A DNA stretch of 60,309 nucleotides, taken from NCBI RefSeq assembly GCF_017355165.1, contig NZ_JADILK010000028.1, positions 1-60,309 of the forward strand, in the 5' to 3' direction. The stretch is from Bacillus sp. SD075 (GTDB lineage: Bacteria; Bacillota; Bacilli; Bacillales; DSM-1321). The position numbers and the translations under genes are program-made. This document shows, piece by piece, positions 45,896 through 55,555 of this stretch; within the stretch, counting starts at the first letter, position 1, and the number at the start of each line of letters is the position of its first letter. A model generated the notes under the pieces. The model was not told where the DNA came from. It ran no database searches and saw only the letters and a program-made list of their open reading frames with translations.

Positions 45896-46915
45896 TTATG
45901 GGACTTCCTTATTCCCCTCTTCAATATCCAACATATCCAATAGGAAGATGAAAATCGGTATTCCTATGATCAATCCCCATATCCCAAGGAAATGCTCGGA
46001 AAACAATAGGATGATGAAGGTGAAAAATGTTGGAAGATTTGTTTTTGCCGACATGAATTTAGGATTTAAAATATAGCTTTCAAGTGCATGGATCACAACA
46101 ATCATGATTAATACAGCAATCACTTTGGGCATGCCGCCGATGCTATAGGCAATCATGCTCAGTGGTATGAGGGAGATGATAACCCCTGCAACCGGAATCA
46201 AACCAAGGAAGAATATCATGATCCCTAGACCGAGTAACTGCGGGAAGCCAAGAATCCATAAGAAAGTTACAGATAGGACGGCATTCGTAATGGCGATCAG
46301 GAACTGGACCTCGATCACCTTTCCGAATGAATTGATGAATTTGACGCCAAAATGGCTTAGGTTTATAAAGAAAGATTTGAATTTGGCCCGCTTGAATTTA
46401 GAAGTGAAACGAATGATTTTATCTTTTTCCAATAAGAAAAATAGACTAAGCAACATGGAAATGAAAATTTGAAATGCCAGTTTCCCGAAATCGGATATAT
46501 AAAGATAGAGTGTATTCATCTGTTTTTGAAGATCGAGCGGCGATTCCAGCTCGTTCATTATATTAATGGCATATTGAATGACCCTGCTATCTGGTGGATG
46601 TTGAAAGAAGTAAACGATTTGTGTCACTAATTCCGTGAATTGTAGCGTAATGACCGGTAGATATTTATAAAGAACGATGGCTAAACAAGAAATGGCGATT
46701 GCATATAAAAAGCTTATTACAACCTTAGAGTTGATATGTATCACTTTATTCAGCCAGATCATGATAAATTGCTCCAGCCTCCCCATCAGGAAAGTGAAAA
46801 CAAATGTGAATAGCACGATATTAACCATACTACCGATGCTTATTAAAAAGAGGACTAACACAATTAATGTAATTAACCTTGAAAAACCTTCGCTTTGCAA
46901 ATACTCTTTTACCAC
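45896..46915 (-). CDS. AI-2E (PerM) family membrane protein
   Basis: A 339-residue polytopic protein of the AI-2E family (YueF/YtvI relatives) with about seven to eight helices: paired helices at ~14-50, one at ~65-83, a soluble loop, then ~150-170, 205-225, 228-262, 268-290 and 300-328. GLIPVAGVIISLIPL and the C-terminal GLIIGIPIFIFLLDMLD are family segments. Members are reported as sodium/proton antiporters or permeases; the name from autoinducer-2 export should not be taken literally. The start codon is GTG at 46915 behind TAGGAGAT. Confidence 0.9.
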   Translation of the reverse strand: MVKEYLQSEGFSRLITLIVLVLFLISIGSMVNIVLFTFVFTFLMGRLEQFIMIWLNKVIHINSKVVISFLYAIAISCLAIVLYKYLPVITLQFTELVTQIVYFFQHPPDSRVIQYAINIMNELESPLDLQKQMNTLYLYISDFGKLAFQIFISMLLSLFFLLEKDKIIRFTSKFKRAKFKSFFINLSHFGVKFINSFGKVIEVQFLIAITNAVLSVTFLWILGFPQLLGLGIMIFFLGLIPVAGVIISLIPLSMIAYSIGGMPKVIAVLIMIVVIHALESYILNPKFMSAKTNLPTFFTFIILLFSEHFLGIWGLIIGIPIFIFLLDMLDIEEGNKEVP

Positions 46916-47109
46916 TTACCTATCTCCTAACTACCATTCTGCTGTGATAATTCCTTCTACTTACATTTTACACGGAATTGAGAGTTTCTACTACAAATAC
47001 CTTCCATTGACAACAAATTTTTTTGAATGATCAGTAAGACCCATGATGCAGACGTAGTTAAGACTCTTTGGAAATTTCGATTCTTAATCCCACAGCCATT
47101 TAGGACATG

Positions 47110-47136
47110 AAAAAACATCTGCCAAATGGCAGATGC
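47110..47136 (-). terminator. Terminator after the small HTH gene
   Basis: CATCTGCC (47116-47123) pairs with GGCAGATG (47128-47135), then T-run on the minus strand; it touches the stop codon. Confidence 0.8.
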
Positions 47137-47366
47137 TAATCTTCATCCTTCACATCGATATCTTCGGGGATGGGCTCATTATAATAATCCGCTAATTGCT
47201 TCTTATATTTCTCCATCTGTTCAAGATGCATATTAAACTGCTCTTTAAAAATCAAATGCTGCTCACCATCATGGACGGTGCGAATTTTATTTTGAACGAT
47301 CAAACTTTCTATATAAGATTCCGGCATTGATAAATATTCCGCTGTCTCTTTGACTGTCAAGTACAT
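47136..47366 (-). CDS. Small excisionase-like HTH protein
   Basis: A 76-residue protein with a MerR-like helix-turn-helix at residues 1-45 (MYLTVKETAEYLSMPESYIE, then a wing-like HLIFKEQF) and an acidic helical tail. Such proteins are annotated as excisionase-family DNA-binding proteins, but no integrase, attachment site or other mobile gene lies nearby, so a chromosomal regulatory role is more likely. An AGGGGTGAAGG ribosome binding site precedes the ATG. Confidence 0.8.
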   Translation of the reverse strand: MYLTVKETAEYLSMPESYIESLIVQNKIRTVHDGEQHLIFKEQFNMHLEQMEKYKKQLADYYNEPIPEDIDVKDED

Positions 47367-47625
47367 GCCTTCACCCCTTCCTCTCTAACTATACTAGATA
47401 TGAGGCATTATTTGAAGTCCTTGATCATTGATTGAAACTCCCTTCAATGCCAAGGAAAAGACGAAACCGAATCCAGTTTTTGGGCATGTAATCTCCACAG
47501 CTTAATCTATTTTTGCAAATGGAACATTTTGACCGAAATTCAGGATAATAACTCACAATCCTTTCCAATAACATGTAAGATAATGTTAAAGTACTATATC
47601 CATAGATTAAGAGGAGTCGACAAAA

Positions 47626-48552
47626 ATGGTTTATTTTTATGTCATACTTTCGGCTATTTTTGCTGTTTTCCTAGTCAAATTCGTTAAAGGGCTAAGTGAA
47701 CCGGCTAAATTAGAACGCTATCAAAATGAATTCCGAAAATACCATGCGGAAACTTTGGATCTGCATGCAACGGAAATCGTTTCAGAAGCATTGATAGAAA
47801 AGCTTAATAATGCACTGGATCCCAATTATATGGAAACGGTCAATGCCGAATTCCGACTGAAGCATCCACGGGACTCACAGATAAAGGTCAATCAGGTTTG
47901 GCGTGAATTGAAACGCTATTTGATTATGGCTTTAGTGTTTGGAAAAGTTGAAATGTTTAATTCAGTCATCGATGAGTTATGGCATATCATGCTGAAATAT
48001 GGTCAGGAATATGAAGAGTTTTGCCAGGCTTTCATCGGTAGGACCATTCAGCACCATCCTCATTCAGCACCTGTGTTCAAGCCCGAAGAGCGCACTCTTT
48101 TTGACTTTTACTATGTACAGCTATTTAAGGTGGACTCCCATTCCATTCAAAAATGGGGCAAATTTTTCAAACATGATAAAGGGCAAACGCTTCTCCGCGA
48201 TTTTGAAACGTTGGAGCTGGAGCAGTTAAAAGAGAAATATATGCGGAAACCGACAAGTATACAAGCGGAACGAACCTTTGAATCTTTCACTGCCCAATTT
48301 AAAGAAAATCGCCCCATGACAGAATTGAATTGGCGGAAAACGTACGAACAGACGGACTACGCAGCCCCTGCCTATTTCACTTATGCAAGCACCGATGATT
48401 TTGACAGCGAATTTAAAGATATTTTCGGGAATGAACCAAACACAGTTTCCTCTGGATCCGCCCATGCCGATCATGGCGGTCATAACAGTTCCCATGACAG
48501 CAGTTCTGATTCCTCTTCCAGCTGTTCTTCATGCAGTTCTTGTTCGTCTTGA
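47626..48552 (+). CDS. Glycine-rich-domain-like (GRDP-type) protein with Ser/Cys tail
   Basis: A 308-residue protein. An N-terminal hydrophobic segment (residues 2-19) could anchor it. Residues ~115-150 contain VIDELWHIMLKYGQEYEEFC and IQHHPHSAP, which resembles the conserved DxxWHxxxL...Y...C motif of glycine-rich-domain (DUF1399/GRDP-like) proteins of plants and bacteria. The C-terminus ends HADHGGHNSSHDSS then SSSSCSSCSSCSS, a low-complexity tail that could bind metal or be modified. Function unknown. AGAGGAGT precedes the ATG. Divergent from the small HTH gene. Confidence 0.7.
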   Translation: MVYFYVILSAIFAVFLVKFVKGLSEPAKLERYQNEFRKYHAETLDLHATEIVSEALIEKLNNALDPNYMETVNAEFRLKHPRDSQIKVNQVWRELKRYLIMALVFGKVEMFNSVIDELWHIMLKYGQEYEEFCQAFIGRTIQHHPHSAPVFKPEERTLFDFYYVQLFKVDSHSIQKWGKFFKHDKGQTLLRDFETLELEQLKEKYMRKPTSIQAERTFESFTAQFKENRPMTELNWRKTYEQTDYAAPAYFTYASTDDFDSEFKDIFGNEPNTVSSGSAHADHGGHNSSHDSSSDSSSSCSSCSSCSS

Positions 48553-49112
48553 GCTTTTCCCTCGGAAAAAATCCAAGCGTTTTTGTCTTCACAAGCATTA
48601 GATAAAAATGATAATTGGATTGATAAGGGATGGGTTTGTTACTCAATTTTTAAGGAATCACTACTGATATGGATGATAATGGGATACGAAAATTCAGACC
48701 AGTTTTTGTATAGGTGAATTGGTAAAATAAGTAAAAATTAGTACGAGGTTTAACTGAAGATAGAGTAAAATTAATCCAAGGATTAAAAAATACAGAAAAA
48801 GCCTTTCACCATTTTTAATTATTATCTTGCAAACCAATCTAGATCAGCGGGAAATGGAATTCATGATTGGCAAGAGGAAATAAATAAAATAGAAAAAGAG
48901 AATGAGAGCTATTAGATGCTTTCAGTGCTTCTGCAAAAGGGTTCAGAACAAAGGGGTTGGAACGGAAAAGCGAGTCCAAGGGAGCCCTCGCATAGGGGGG
49001 CATCCGGACCGCCGCTTACATTCTACCTAACGTACTGCCTAAGCGTTTTTTTATCTCGTAATACTTTTTTCTTGTCCCCGCATCTCCTTCATTAACATGC
49101 ATTGAATCAAAG
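48553..49112. other. Gene-poor stretch with a possible gene relic
   Basis: About 560 bp without an intact gene. On the plus strand a broken frame at about 48748-48914 reads GLTEDRVKLIQGLKNTEKAF, stop, then YYLANQSRSAGNGIHDWQEE and ENESY, which has the look of decayed coding sequence, but I do not recognise it. From 48960 to 49050 the base composition is distinctly more GC-rich, with a short GCGAG/CTCGC hairpin. No inverted repeats typical of an insertion sequence were seen. Confidence 0.3.
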
Positions 49113-49135
49113 ATTAATTAATTAATTAATTAATT
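49113..49135. repeat. Tetranucleotide repeat over the stop codon of the 1556-residue gene
   Basis: ATTA is repeated 5.75 times without interruption. The stop codon (49130-49132 on the minus strand) lies inside the array, so slippage would change the 3' untranslated region but not the protein, since the array reads TAA in more than one frame. Confidence 0.85.
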
Positions 49136-52100
49136 CCACCGATTGAACCAATTCTTGATCCTTTGTTTATTTTTCTCAAGAACCTCCTTCGATGTCCGGT
49201 TGTCTTTTTGTTTTTTCCATTCAAAAAATGAGGCAATTCCGATAAGCAGCCCGCCGCCGATAATTAAATACAGCCACCATGGCATCTCGCCCCACATCGA
49301 ATTGGTATTCAAATAGACATTGAATAAAATGGTCCCAGTTCCAGCGATGAAATAGGATTTGTATTTCATCATGAATCCAAAGAGCATTGCTGCCAATGAA
49401 ACCGTGCCAATAATGAGGGCATCATATAAGGTGTTACCTGCCATTGCATCAATGATCAAGGCTAAAAACAAGAGGAAAACAATACCACTCTCGATATATT
49501 GTGTGATTTTGCCTTTAACAAAGATTTTCCTCAGCATAGTGGTACTGACAATGAACAGCGGCAGAATATTCACCTCTTCCTCCAATACAGGAGGTATCGT
49601 AAACTGATCGACAATGACCCAATACGGATATAGACTGAACAATATCGCTGCAGCCAACAGGGATTTCCTTTCCAACATGCCTGTAGTCGTACTTCTCATC
49701 AAAATGAAATGGACCGGAATCAGAAGTGCCACGAAGATTTCCAACATGAAATGTGCTGATCCCCCCGTTAAAACATCCATGTTCATGGCCAGAAGAAACA
49801 GCAGACCATAGACTCTGTAGAAATCCAATTGAAGCCCTGCCTCGCCTTTATCAAGCAAGCCTTTAAAGAATTTCCTGCTTAGCAACACCATTATAGCCGT
49901 ACACCCCAAAAGGAATGCCGCTCCGACGAAAGGCTGTAATGTGTATGCATACATGATGATGGTCCAATACGGATACAAACTGAGAACTCCCGTCAGCCAA
50001 ACGTATACTCCCTTCTCTTTTACATCCTTGGTGAAACTTCCCATCAGGATGAAGTAAACCGTGATCAAGAGCGAGACGAAAACCTGGAGTAACTGGCTTG
50101 ATGTTTCAGTTACTGGAATTCCCCTATTCATGGCCAGTAAAAACAGGAGGCCATATATCCTGTATGCATCGATGGTAATACCTGTTTCTTCCTTTTTGAT
50201 TAAACCACCGAAATAACGCCGGCTTAAAAGCAGCATCCCTGACATACAGCCGAAAAGGAACATCAATCCCATTACAACCGATAAGCTGTCGGCATAGTCG
50301 ACGATGATTAGGAAGGGATACAGACTGACAAGTGCAGCAATATGGGAATAGATTTTCCTTTCTAGCTTTTCCGCTGACAGGCTTCTCAGGAAAATGAAAT
50401 AAGCGGTCAACAGAAGCGATACAAAGACTTGGAGTAACTGATGTTTAGTATCATTAAAAACCTCCACATTCATATCGATCAAAAAGAATAAACCATAGAT
50501 CCTGAAAGGATCAAAGTTAATGATGCCTGATCCAGTTTTCCTGAGTAACCCGCTGGAATACAGCATGCTAAACAACAACATTCCTACCACACAGCCAAAA
50601 AGAACCGCCAAACCCGTGACGATCGGAAGTGTATGGGCATAGTCCATGATATTGATGAACGGGAAAAGGCCGATGATGGCCGCTATTCCTGAGTACATGC
50701 TTTTTTCTTCCTTATAGATCGTGAATCTTCTCATAAGGATGAAGTAGCTAGGGAACAGAAGGGTAACAAAGATCCCCCAAATCGCAGAATCTGTATTGCT
50801 CATAAACACTTCCAGATTCAGAGTACATAGATATAGCAAGCCAAAAATCCGATAATAATCAATGACTCTCTTCGTTCCCTCTTGATTGACCAATCCTTTG
50901 AAATGACGTCTGCTAGCCATGACCATCACAGCCATACATATAAGCAATACGATAATCGCCATAACCAAAGGCAAGGTATTTACATACATATTATAGAAGA
51001 TGTACGCCAGGCTTAGAGGAACCGCAACATAGTTCCGCCATTTCCTTTTCATGAGCAGATACCAGGAAAACAAGATCTGTACAGTCATCACTCCTACCCA
51101 GACTAAGTCCCTGTTAAGCGGAAAATCCCGGATTGCAGTTTCCAATATGGATATGCTTATTCCTAAATGAATGAATGGAATAAGATAATACTCCATGATG
51201 CCCTTCCAATTCTTATTGGAAACCAACCACAGAATGGTTATGAGTCCTGCCGTTACCATCATGCATATGGATGTAATGAATGCCATTGGCCCCACGTTTG
51301 TTAAAAATAAATGGACCTGCAGGAAAAGGGCTATAAACCCTATGTACGTAAAGGAGTATTTTTCCCATTTCACCTGTGCCCTTGAAGCACTCAAAATATA
51401 AATCAACAGTTGTGCAACATATAGGAATGGTGAACTTTCCGTATAAACAATGAGCAAATACCCAACGGGAATCGCCAGTAAATTGGCAAGGTGACTAGTA
51501 TATTGAAAGTACAATTTCCCATTTTTTGAATATTTCCCAAACCATTCCCCTAAAAGGAAAAAAATCATAGGACCTATCAGCACAAACGCAATCTTCAACA
51601 CCATTGAACCAAAATCAAAAACATCGTAGAGTGAAGCGTATAGGCTGGCACTTGTAATCACGACAGGCACCCAGGATATGTGCTTCCGATGTATATGGAC
51701 GGACCAGCCGTTCACTGCCGTAGCTATGGCAATGACTCCGCTTGCCTCCAAAGGATTCAGTGAATCGAATGGAATCGATATCAAGGAAAGGAGGGAAAGA
51801 ATCTGTCCGCTATATGCAAAAACAGGGAAGAATTTATGGTATCCCTTTTTTGATGTGTAAGCTGCACCGATGGAAATCAGTGAAACCACCATTAAATAGA
51901 CGCTGAACATTATATTTGGTCGGCCCCACTCTAAACTCTCCAACAAATATGGATAGAACGCAACCAAAGCCAGTACGAAAGTGATTGGAAATCCGTAAAT
52001 GGCGCTTTCCTTCATATGCTCTGATTCGTCTTTAATATATGTGATGAAGAAAAGCCCAGAGATCATGGCGAGCGCTGCACTTGCTGCAAGCCAATCCATT

Positions 52101-53800
52101 TCGATGAATTTACTGGTCAGTATCACTAACATGAGCATTGGCGAGATAAGTAAGATACTCTTCTTAAACAGGCTGTACCTTGGATGACGGTTATATAAAT
52201 ATACTCCAAGATATTGAATGACCTGTACAACAAAAAACAGATTTAAAATGTTAGAAAAAGCGACTGGCAAGGCAAAGAAAAGATATAGGAACGCTAAGTC
52301 GAAAACAACTACAGCCGGGTACGTAAAGCTTGAATTTCTCGAATGAAGGGAAACATAGATAAGCTGAGCGGATACTATCATGAGCGCGATGAATATTTGC
52401 GCATAGCTCTCCTGGTACACCATCGCATTACTATATAAGAAAACGATCCCGCTCTCAATCAAGCTGGTGAAAATGAAGTTCTTGGAAAGCTTAGTCATTT
52501 TGGATTTATCCAGATATTTCGATAGCACAGTAAAAATGATCGGTACAAATGCAAAAGCAATGACCATGTACTCACTTAAAAATGAGTTAAAAATAAAATG
52601 GATATAACCATACGTGAATATGGCGCTAAAAGCCATTTCATAATATTTTTTTTGGAATTTGACTGAAAAAATTAAAAACAAAACGGAAAAGGCCATCAAC
52701 GTTAGCGAATACACCAAGTTACTTGAAAATAACGTCAGTATCACAAAGGCTTCCACAATGATCTTAAACTGGATGAATTGAAAAATGAATGGTTTGAATA
52801 ACCTTAATGCTTTTTGATTTATCAATTGCTCAATATTCCATAATAGTATGAAATTAAGAATGCCAATCGCCAAAAACATCCACTCGATAGTCGGCGTCAC
52901 AAAACCCAATCCAAAATAGCAGGTAAAGCCAAACGTGAATATCGAAATGAAAATGAATATTTTCGACTTAAAGTAGTCAGAAATCTTCCAATAAATGGCT
53001 AAGCAAAGTAATCCTCCAAGAAAACCCAGAAGCCCCCGCCCCCCACCATTAAGTGAAAGGTACTCTCCAAAAATCCGATAATATGAAGCTGATAAAATCG
53101 TAATCGGAATGAATAAACCCGCTAGCGTCAGGAATGCAAAAGCGGTCTGTTTAATTTTCAGCTTCGAGGCGATGAAGGCCATCCCTGTAAAAATGACGGA
53201 TACCATTCCAATGAAGAAAACTTTCAGGACCGCATTCAGATCCCCCCATGAAGAGGTTGCTAAAATCAACCCGCCAAACAGAAGCAATATGACCCCAGTG
53301 AGCAGGATGACAGAGATATTCCGTTCCCTAATTTGCTCAGGTGTTTTCTTCGGCTTTGCCGGTTTTACCGGTTTCTCCCGTTTGATGGCTTGCTGTTCAA
53401 TAACCGGTTTCCTATCAGTGATTTCCTTGACAGGTTCAAGACTATCCTCCAAAACGGATTCAATAGGATCATACCCGTCCTTCTCATGATCCATTAGCGT
53501 TTCTTTCAATTTACCAGATTCCAATAATTTCAATGGAGATTCTTCAACCAGGCTATCTTGAACCTTCATCTCGGCACTTTCACCGATAATCGTTTCATGT
53601 GCTTGGATGGAATTCGTTTTTTCATGCTCTAAGCGTTTTTGTTTATGGAGGGCTAATTGGAAATGCCGATTGTATGCCCTGCTAATCCGGATATATTCTG
53701 ATTTAGGGATGAGCCGCCTTTCCAATAAAACATCCAGCTCTTCATGGAAAATACGCTTCCTTCTTTCTAATGTCATTTCTTCGTTTGAAGAATCATTCAT
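49130..53800 (-). CDS. Giant polytopic membrane protein with DUF2157-like N-terminus and tandem repeats
   Basis: A 1556-residue protein. Residues 1-60 are a charged, helical cytosolic segment (ELDVLLERRLIPKSEYIRIS); 60-160 are a low-complexity acidic/basic linker with a KPVKPAKPKK stretch; from 162 on there are dozens of membrane helices. Residues ~160-215 (VILLLFGGLILATSSWGDL, then KVFFIGMVSVIFTG) resemble the start of DUF2157 proteins, including the one encoded at 58672. Residues 982-1400 hold four tandem units of about 115 residues, preceded by a partial one. The end (WKKQKDN to NRWN) is basic and cytosolic. AAGGAAGGGG precedes the ATG. Function unknown; I do not recognise a named family for the full length. 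Single-gene unit. Confidence 0.85.
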   Translation of the reverse strand: MNDSSNEEMTLERRKRIFHEELDVLLERRLIPKSEYIRISRAYNRHFQLALHKQKRLEHEKTNSIQAHETIIGESAEMKVQDSLVEESPLKLLESGKLKETLMDHEKDGYDPIESVLEDSLEPVKEITDRKPVIEQQAIKREKPVKPAKPKKTPEQIRERNISVILLTGVILLLFGGLILATSSWGDLNAVLKVFFIGMVSVIFTGMAFIASKLKIKQTAFAFLTLAGLFIPITILSASYYRIFGEYLSLNGGGRGLLGFLGGLLCLAIYWKISDYFKSKIFIFISIFTFGFTCYFGLGFVTPTIEWMFLAIGILNFILLWNIEQLINQKALRLFKPFIFQFIQFKIIVEAFVILTLFSSNLVYSLTLMAFSVLFLIFSVKFQKKYYEMAFSAIFTYGYIHFIFNSFLSEYMVIAFAFVPIIFTVLSKYLDKSKMTKLSKNFIFTSLIESGIVFLYSNAMVYQESYAQIFIALMIVSAQLIYVSLHSRNSSFTYPAVVVFDLAFLYLFFALPVAFSNILNLFFVVQVIQYLGVYLYNRHPRYSLFKKSILLISPMLMLVILTSKFIEMDWLAASAALAMISGLFFITYIKDESEHMKESAIYGFPITFVLALVAFYPYLLESLEWGRPNIMFSVYLMVVSLISIGAAYTSKKGYHKFFPVFAYSGQILSLLSLISIPFDSLNPLEASGVIAIATAVNGWSVHIHRKHISWVPVVITSASLYASLYDVFDFGSMVLKIAFVLIGPMIFFLLGEWFGKYSKNGKLYFQYTSHLANLLAIPVGYLLIVYTESSPFLYVAQLLIYILSASRAQVKWEKYSFTYIGFIALFLQVHLFLTNVGPMAFITSICMMVTAGLITILWLVSNKNWKGIMEYYLIPFIHLGISISILETAIRDFPLNRDLVWVGVMTVQILFSWYLLMKRKWRNYVAVPLSLAYIFYNMYVNTLPLVMAIIVLLICMAVMVMASRRHFKGLVNQEGTKRVIDYYRIFGLLYLCTLNLEVFMSNTDSAIWGIFVTLLFPSYFILMRRFTIYKEEKSMYSGIAAIIGLFPFINIMDYAHTLPIVTGLAVLFGCVVGMLLFSMLYSSGLLRKTGSGIINFDPFRIYGLFFLIDMNVEVFNDTKHQLLQVFVSLLLTAYFIFLRSLSAEKLERKIYSHIAALVSLYPFLIIVDYADSLSVVMGLMFLFGCMSGMLLLSRRYFGGLIKKEETGITIDAYRIYGLLFLLAMNRGIPVTETSSQLLQVFVSLLITVYFILMGSFTKDVKEKGVYVWLTGVLSLYPYWTIIMYAYTLQPFVGAAFLLGCTAIMVLLSRKFFKGLLDKGEAGLQLDFYRVYGLLFLLAMNMDVLTGGSAHFMLEIFVALLIPVHFILMRSTTTGMLERKSLLAAAILFSLYPYWVIVDQFTIPPVLEEEVNILPLFIVSTTMLRKIFVKGKITQYIESGIVFLLFLALIIDAMAGNTLYDALIIGTVSLAAMLFGFMMKYKSYFIAGTGTILFNVYLNTNSMWGEMPWWLYLIIGGGLLIGIASFFEWKKQKDNRTSKEVLEKNKQRIKNWFNRWN
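49601..50857 (-). repeat. Four tandem ~115-residue repeats within the giant membrane protein
   Basis: Protein units start at residues 982 (YYRIFGLLYL), 1098 (PFRIYGLFFL), 1212 (AYRIYGLLFL) and 1327 (FYRVYGLLFL), 116, 114 and 115 residues apart; the last is cut short near 1400. Each repeats the order: xYRIYGLLFLLAMN, IFVxLLxxxYFILMRS, SLYPYWxIxxYAxTL, LFGCxxGMLLLSRxxFxGL. A partial fifth unit (residues ~930-981, ending SRRHFKGLVNQEG) precedes them. Confidence 0.85.
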
Positions 53801-53943
53801 CCCAAGATTCCCCTTCCTTCAAATAGACCTTCTATCATCTTATGTAAATTCTCTTTTTGATAATAACAATTTTTCCCCATTATTTAAATATTTAGGATGA
53901 TATGCATATGAAACAACGAAGCCAGTGTTGTTCCTCCTGACTC

Positions 53944-53974
53944 AAAAAAAGAATGACTTCCATTGAAGCCATTC
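53944..53974 (-). terminator. Terminator after the MFS gene
   Basis: GAATGGCTTC and GAAGTCATTC pair with one G-T around a 4-base loop, then T7 on the minus strand; it overlaps the gene's stop codon. Confidence 0.88.
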
Positions 53975-55178
53975 AACGTCTTTCGATTGATTTTACTTTA
54001 TCCTCGCTCCTGATGATGCATAAATAAACGATCATTGAAATGAATATCGAGGCGGCTGCCGTGATATAGATGCTCCTATAGCCAAAGAGGAAGCCTATCT
54101 GTCCGAACACGATGGCACCTATGCCCACTCCAAGATCGAAAAATGAAAAGTATGTTGCATTCGCCATCGCCTTCCGATTAGGTGCCGTCTTTTCAATCGA
54201 CCATGCCTGCAGCGCAGGCTGGACAGAACCGAATCCAAATCCATAAAGCACTGCCGCAATGTAAAGGACCGCTTCACTCGGCATCCACGCAAGCAGCAGC
54301 ATCCCAGCCATGATAAGTACTGTTGAAGGCACGAATATGGCTCGATGTCCTCTTCGGTCATATAATCGACCCGCGAATAATCTCGTGACCATTAAGGCCA
54401 TTGCATATACTAAAAAGTACCATTGAATTCCATCTACACCTTTTTCCGCAGTATACAAGGGAAGGAAGGTTGCAATTCCACCGAATGTAACGGAGATGAA
54501 GAAAATGAGCAATGATGGCTGAAGGGCACTTTTCTCATATATATCAAACCTTCTGGCTCTGACAGCCGCCGAAGGATCACTTTCCACTTTTTGATACCGA
54601 ATAAGTGATGCTGCGATGATGGCAAACAATCCTAATAACGAACAGATCAAAAACAACTCTTGAAAAGGAAGGACCGTAACTAGAAAAAGACCCAATGATG
54701 GCCCGAATGCCAGTGCTAAGTTCCCCGATAATCCGTAATACCCCATCCCCTCTCCACGCCGTTTCGCAGGGATTATATCGGAAGCAATCGTTCCTGAAGC
54801 CGTTGAAGAAAAGCCCCAGCCGACGCCCTGCACAATCCGCATCATGAATAACAAGCCAATGCTACCCATAAAACCGAAGGAACCCACCGACAATGCAAAA
54901 ATGGCTAACCCGGTAAGAAAAACGATGCGCCTTCCCTTCGTCTCCAATAATCTGCCGGCAATTGGCCGTACAAGCAAGGCTGAAAAAGTGAAGATTCCAA
55001 GGACGGCCCCCACCAGGCGGTCATCACCGCCAAGCTGTTCTACAAACAGCGGAAGTGTCGGCATCGTCATTTGAAACCCCATGAAGATGCACATATTTGC
55101 CAAACAGATCATGATGAAATCACGTGTCAAGATTTTATCATGATCTCTTACCCGTTCATCCACTAAGGTTTCCCTCAT
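53973..55178 (-). CDS. MFS transporter, DHA1-like
   Basis: A 401-residue major facilitator with 12 predicted helices. Motif A is visible as GRLLETKGRRIVF between helices 2 and 3 and again as AGRLYDRRGHRAIF in the second half. RIVQGVGWGFSSTASGTIASDI and GEGMGYYGLSGNLALAFGPSLG resemble the YwoG/YfcJ-type uncharacterised transporters. Substrate unknown. GAAGGTGAAGG precedes the ATG. Its own terminator and the one upstream make it a single-gene unit. Confidence 0.9.
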   Translation of the reverse strand: MRETLVDERVRDHDKILTRDFIMICLANMCIFMGFQMTMPTLPLFVEQLGGDDRLVGAVLGIFTFSALLVRPIAGRLLETKGRRIVFLTGLAIFALSVGSFGFMGSIGLLFMMRIVQGVGWGFSSTASGTIASDIIPAKRRGEGMGYYGLSGNLALAFGPSLGLFLVTVLPFQELFLICSLLGLFAIIAASLIRYQKVESDPSAAVRARRFDIYEKSALQPSLLIFFISVTFGGIATFLPLYTAEKGVDGIQWYFLVYAMALMVTRLFAGRLYDRRGHRAIFVPSTVLIMAGMLLLAWMPSEAVLYIAAVLYGFGFGSVQPALQAWSIEKTAPNRKAMANATYFSFFDLGVGIGAIVFGQIGFLFGYRSIYITAAASIFISMIVYLCIIRSEDKVKSIERR

Positions 55179-55277
55179 ATTCCTTCACCTTCTAATTAAA
55201 ATAGTCATTGCCAGTTTACTAAAATTGGTTTAAATAAGCGAATGATTTATTTCGTATACCTAAATATATATTAAATA

Positions 55278-55302
55278 AAAGCCCAGTATGACACTGGGCT
55301 CC
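55278..55302 (-). terminator. Terminator downstream of the GGDEF pseudogene
   Basis: AGCCCAGT and ACTGGGCT around a 5-base loop, followed on the minus strand by TTTATTTA. It separates the pseudogene from the MFS gene. Confidence 0.8.
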
Positions 55303-55555
55303 CCCTTTAACATTCATAATGAAAAGCTGACGTAACAACTTACCTTCCGTATGCAAACTAACAATCTAGGTTCGCCATGCTGAAATACCAAATACCATTG
55401 CTTCTATTCATCATTCATACAGCCGAACGACTCCGAATCCTTTTAGTTGAAAGGATTCCGCCATTCTAATGGAATTTCCTTAAATTCAAAATTCATTTAA
55501 CGACCCAGGAATCAACCTTTCTGCTAGTGAGGAAGGGTTGTCTCGCCTCAACTTA

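Noticed and set aside
47136..47366. Excisionase-like gene as sign of a mobile element
   Set aside because: No integrase, attachment repeats or phage genes nearby; this HTH type is common in chromosomal proteins.
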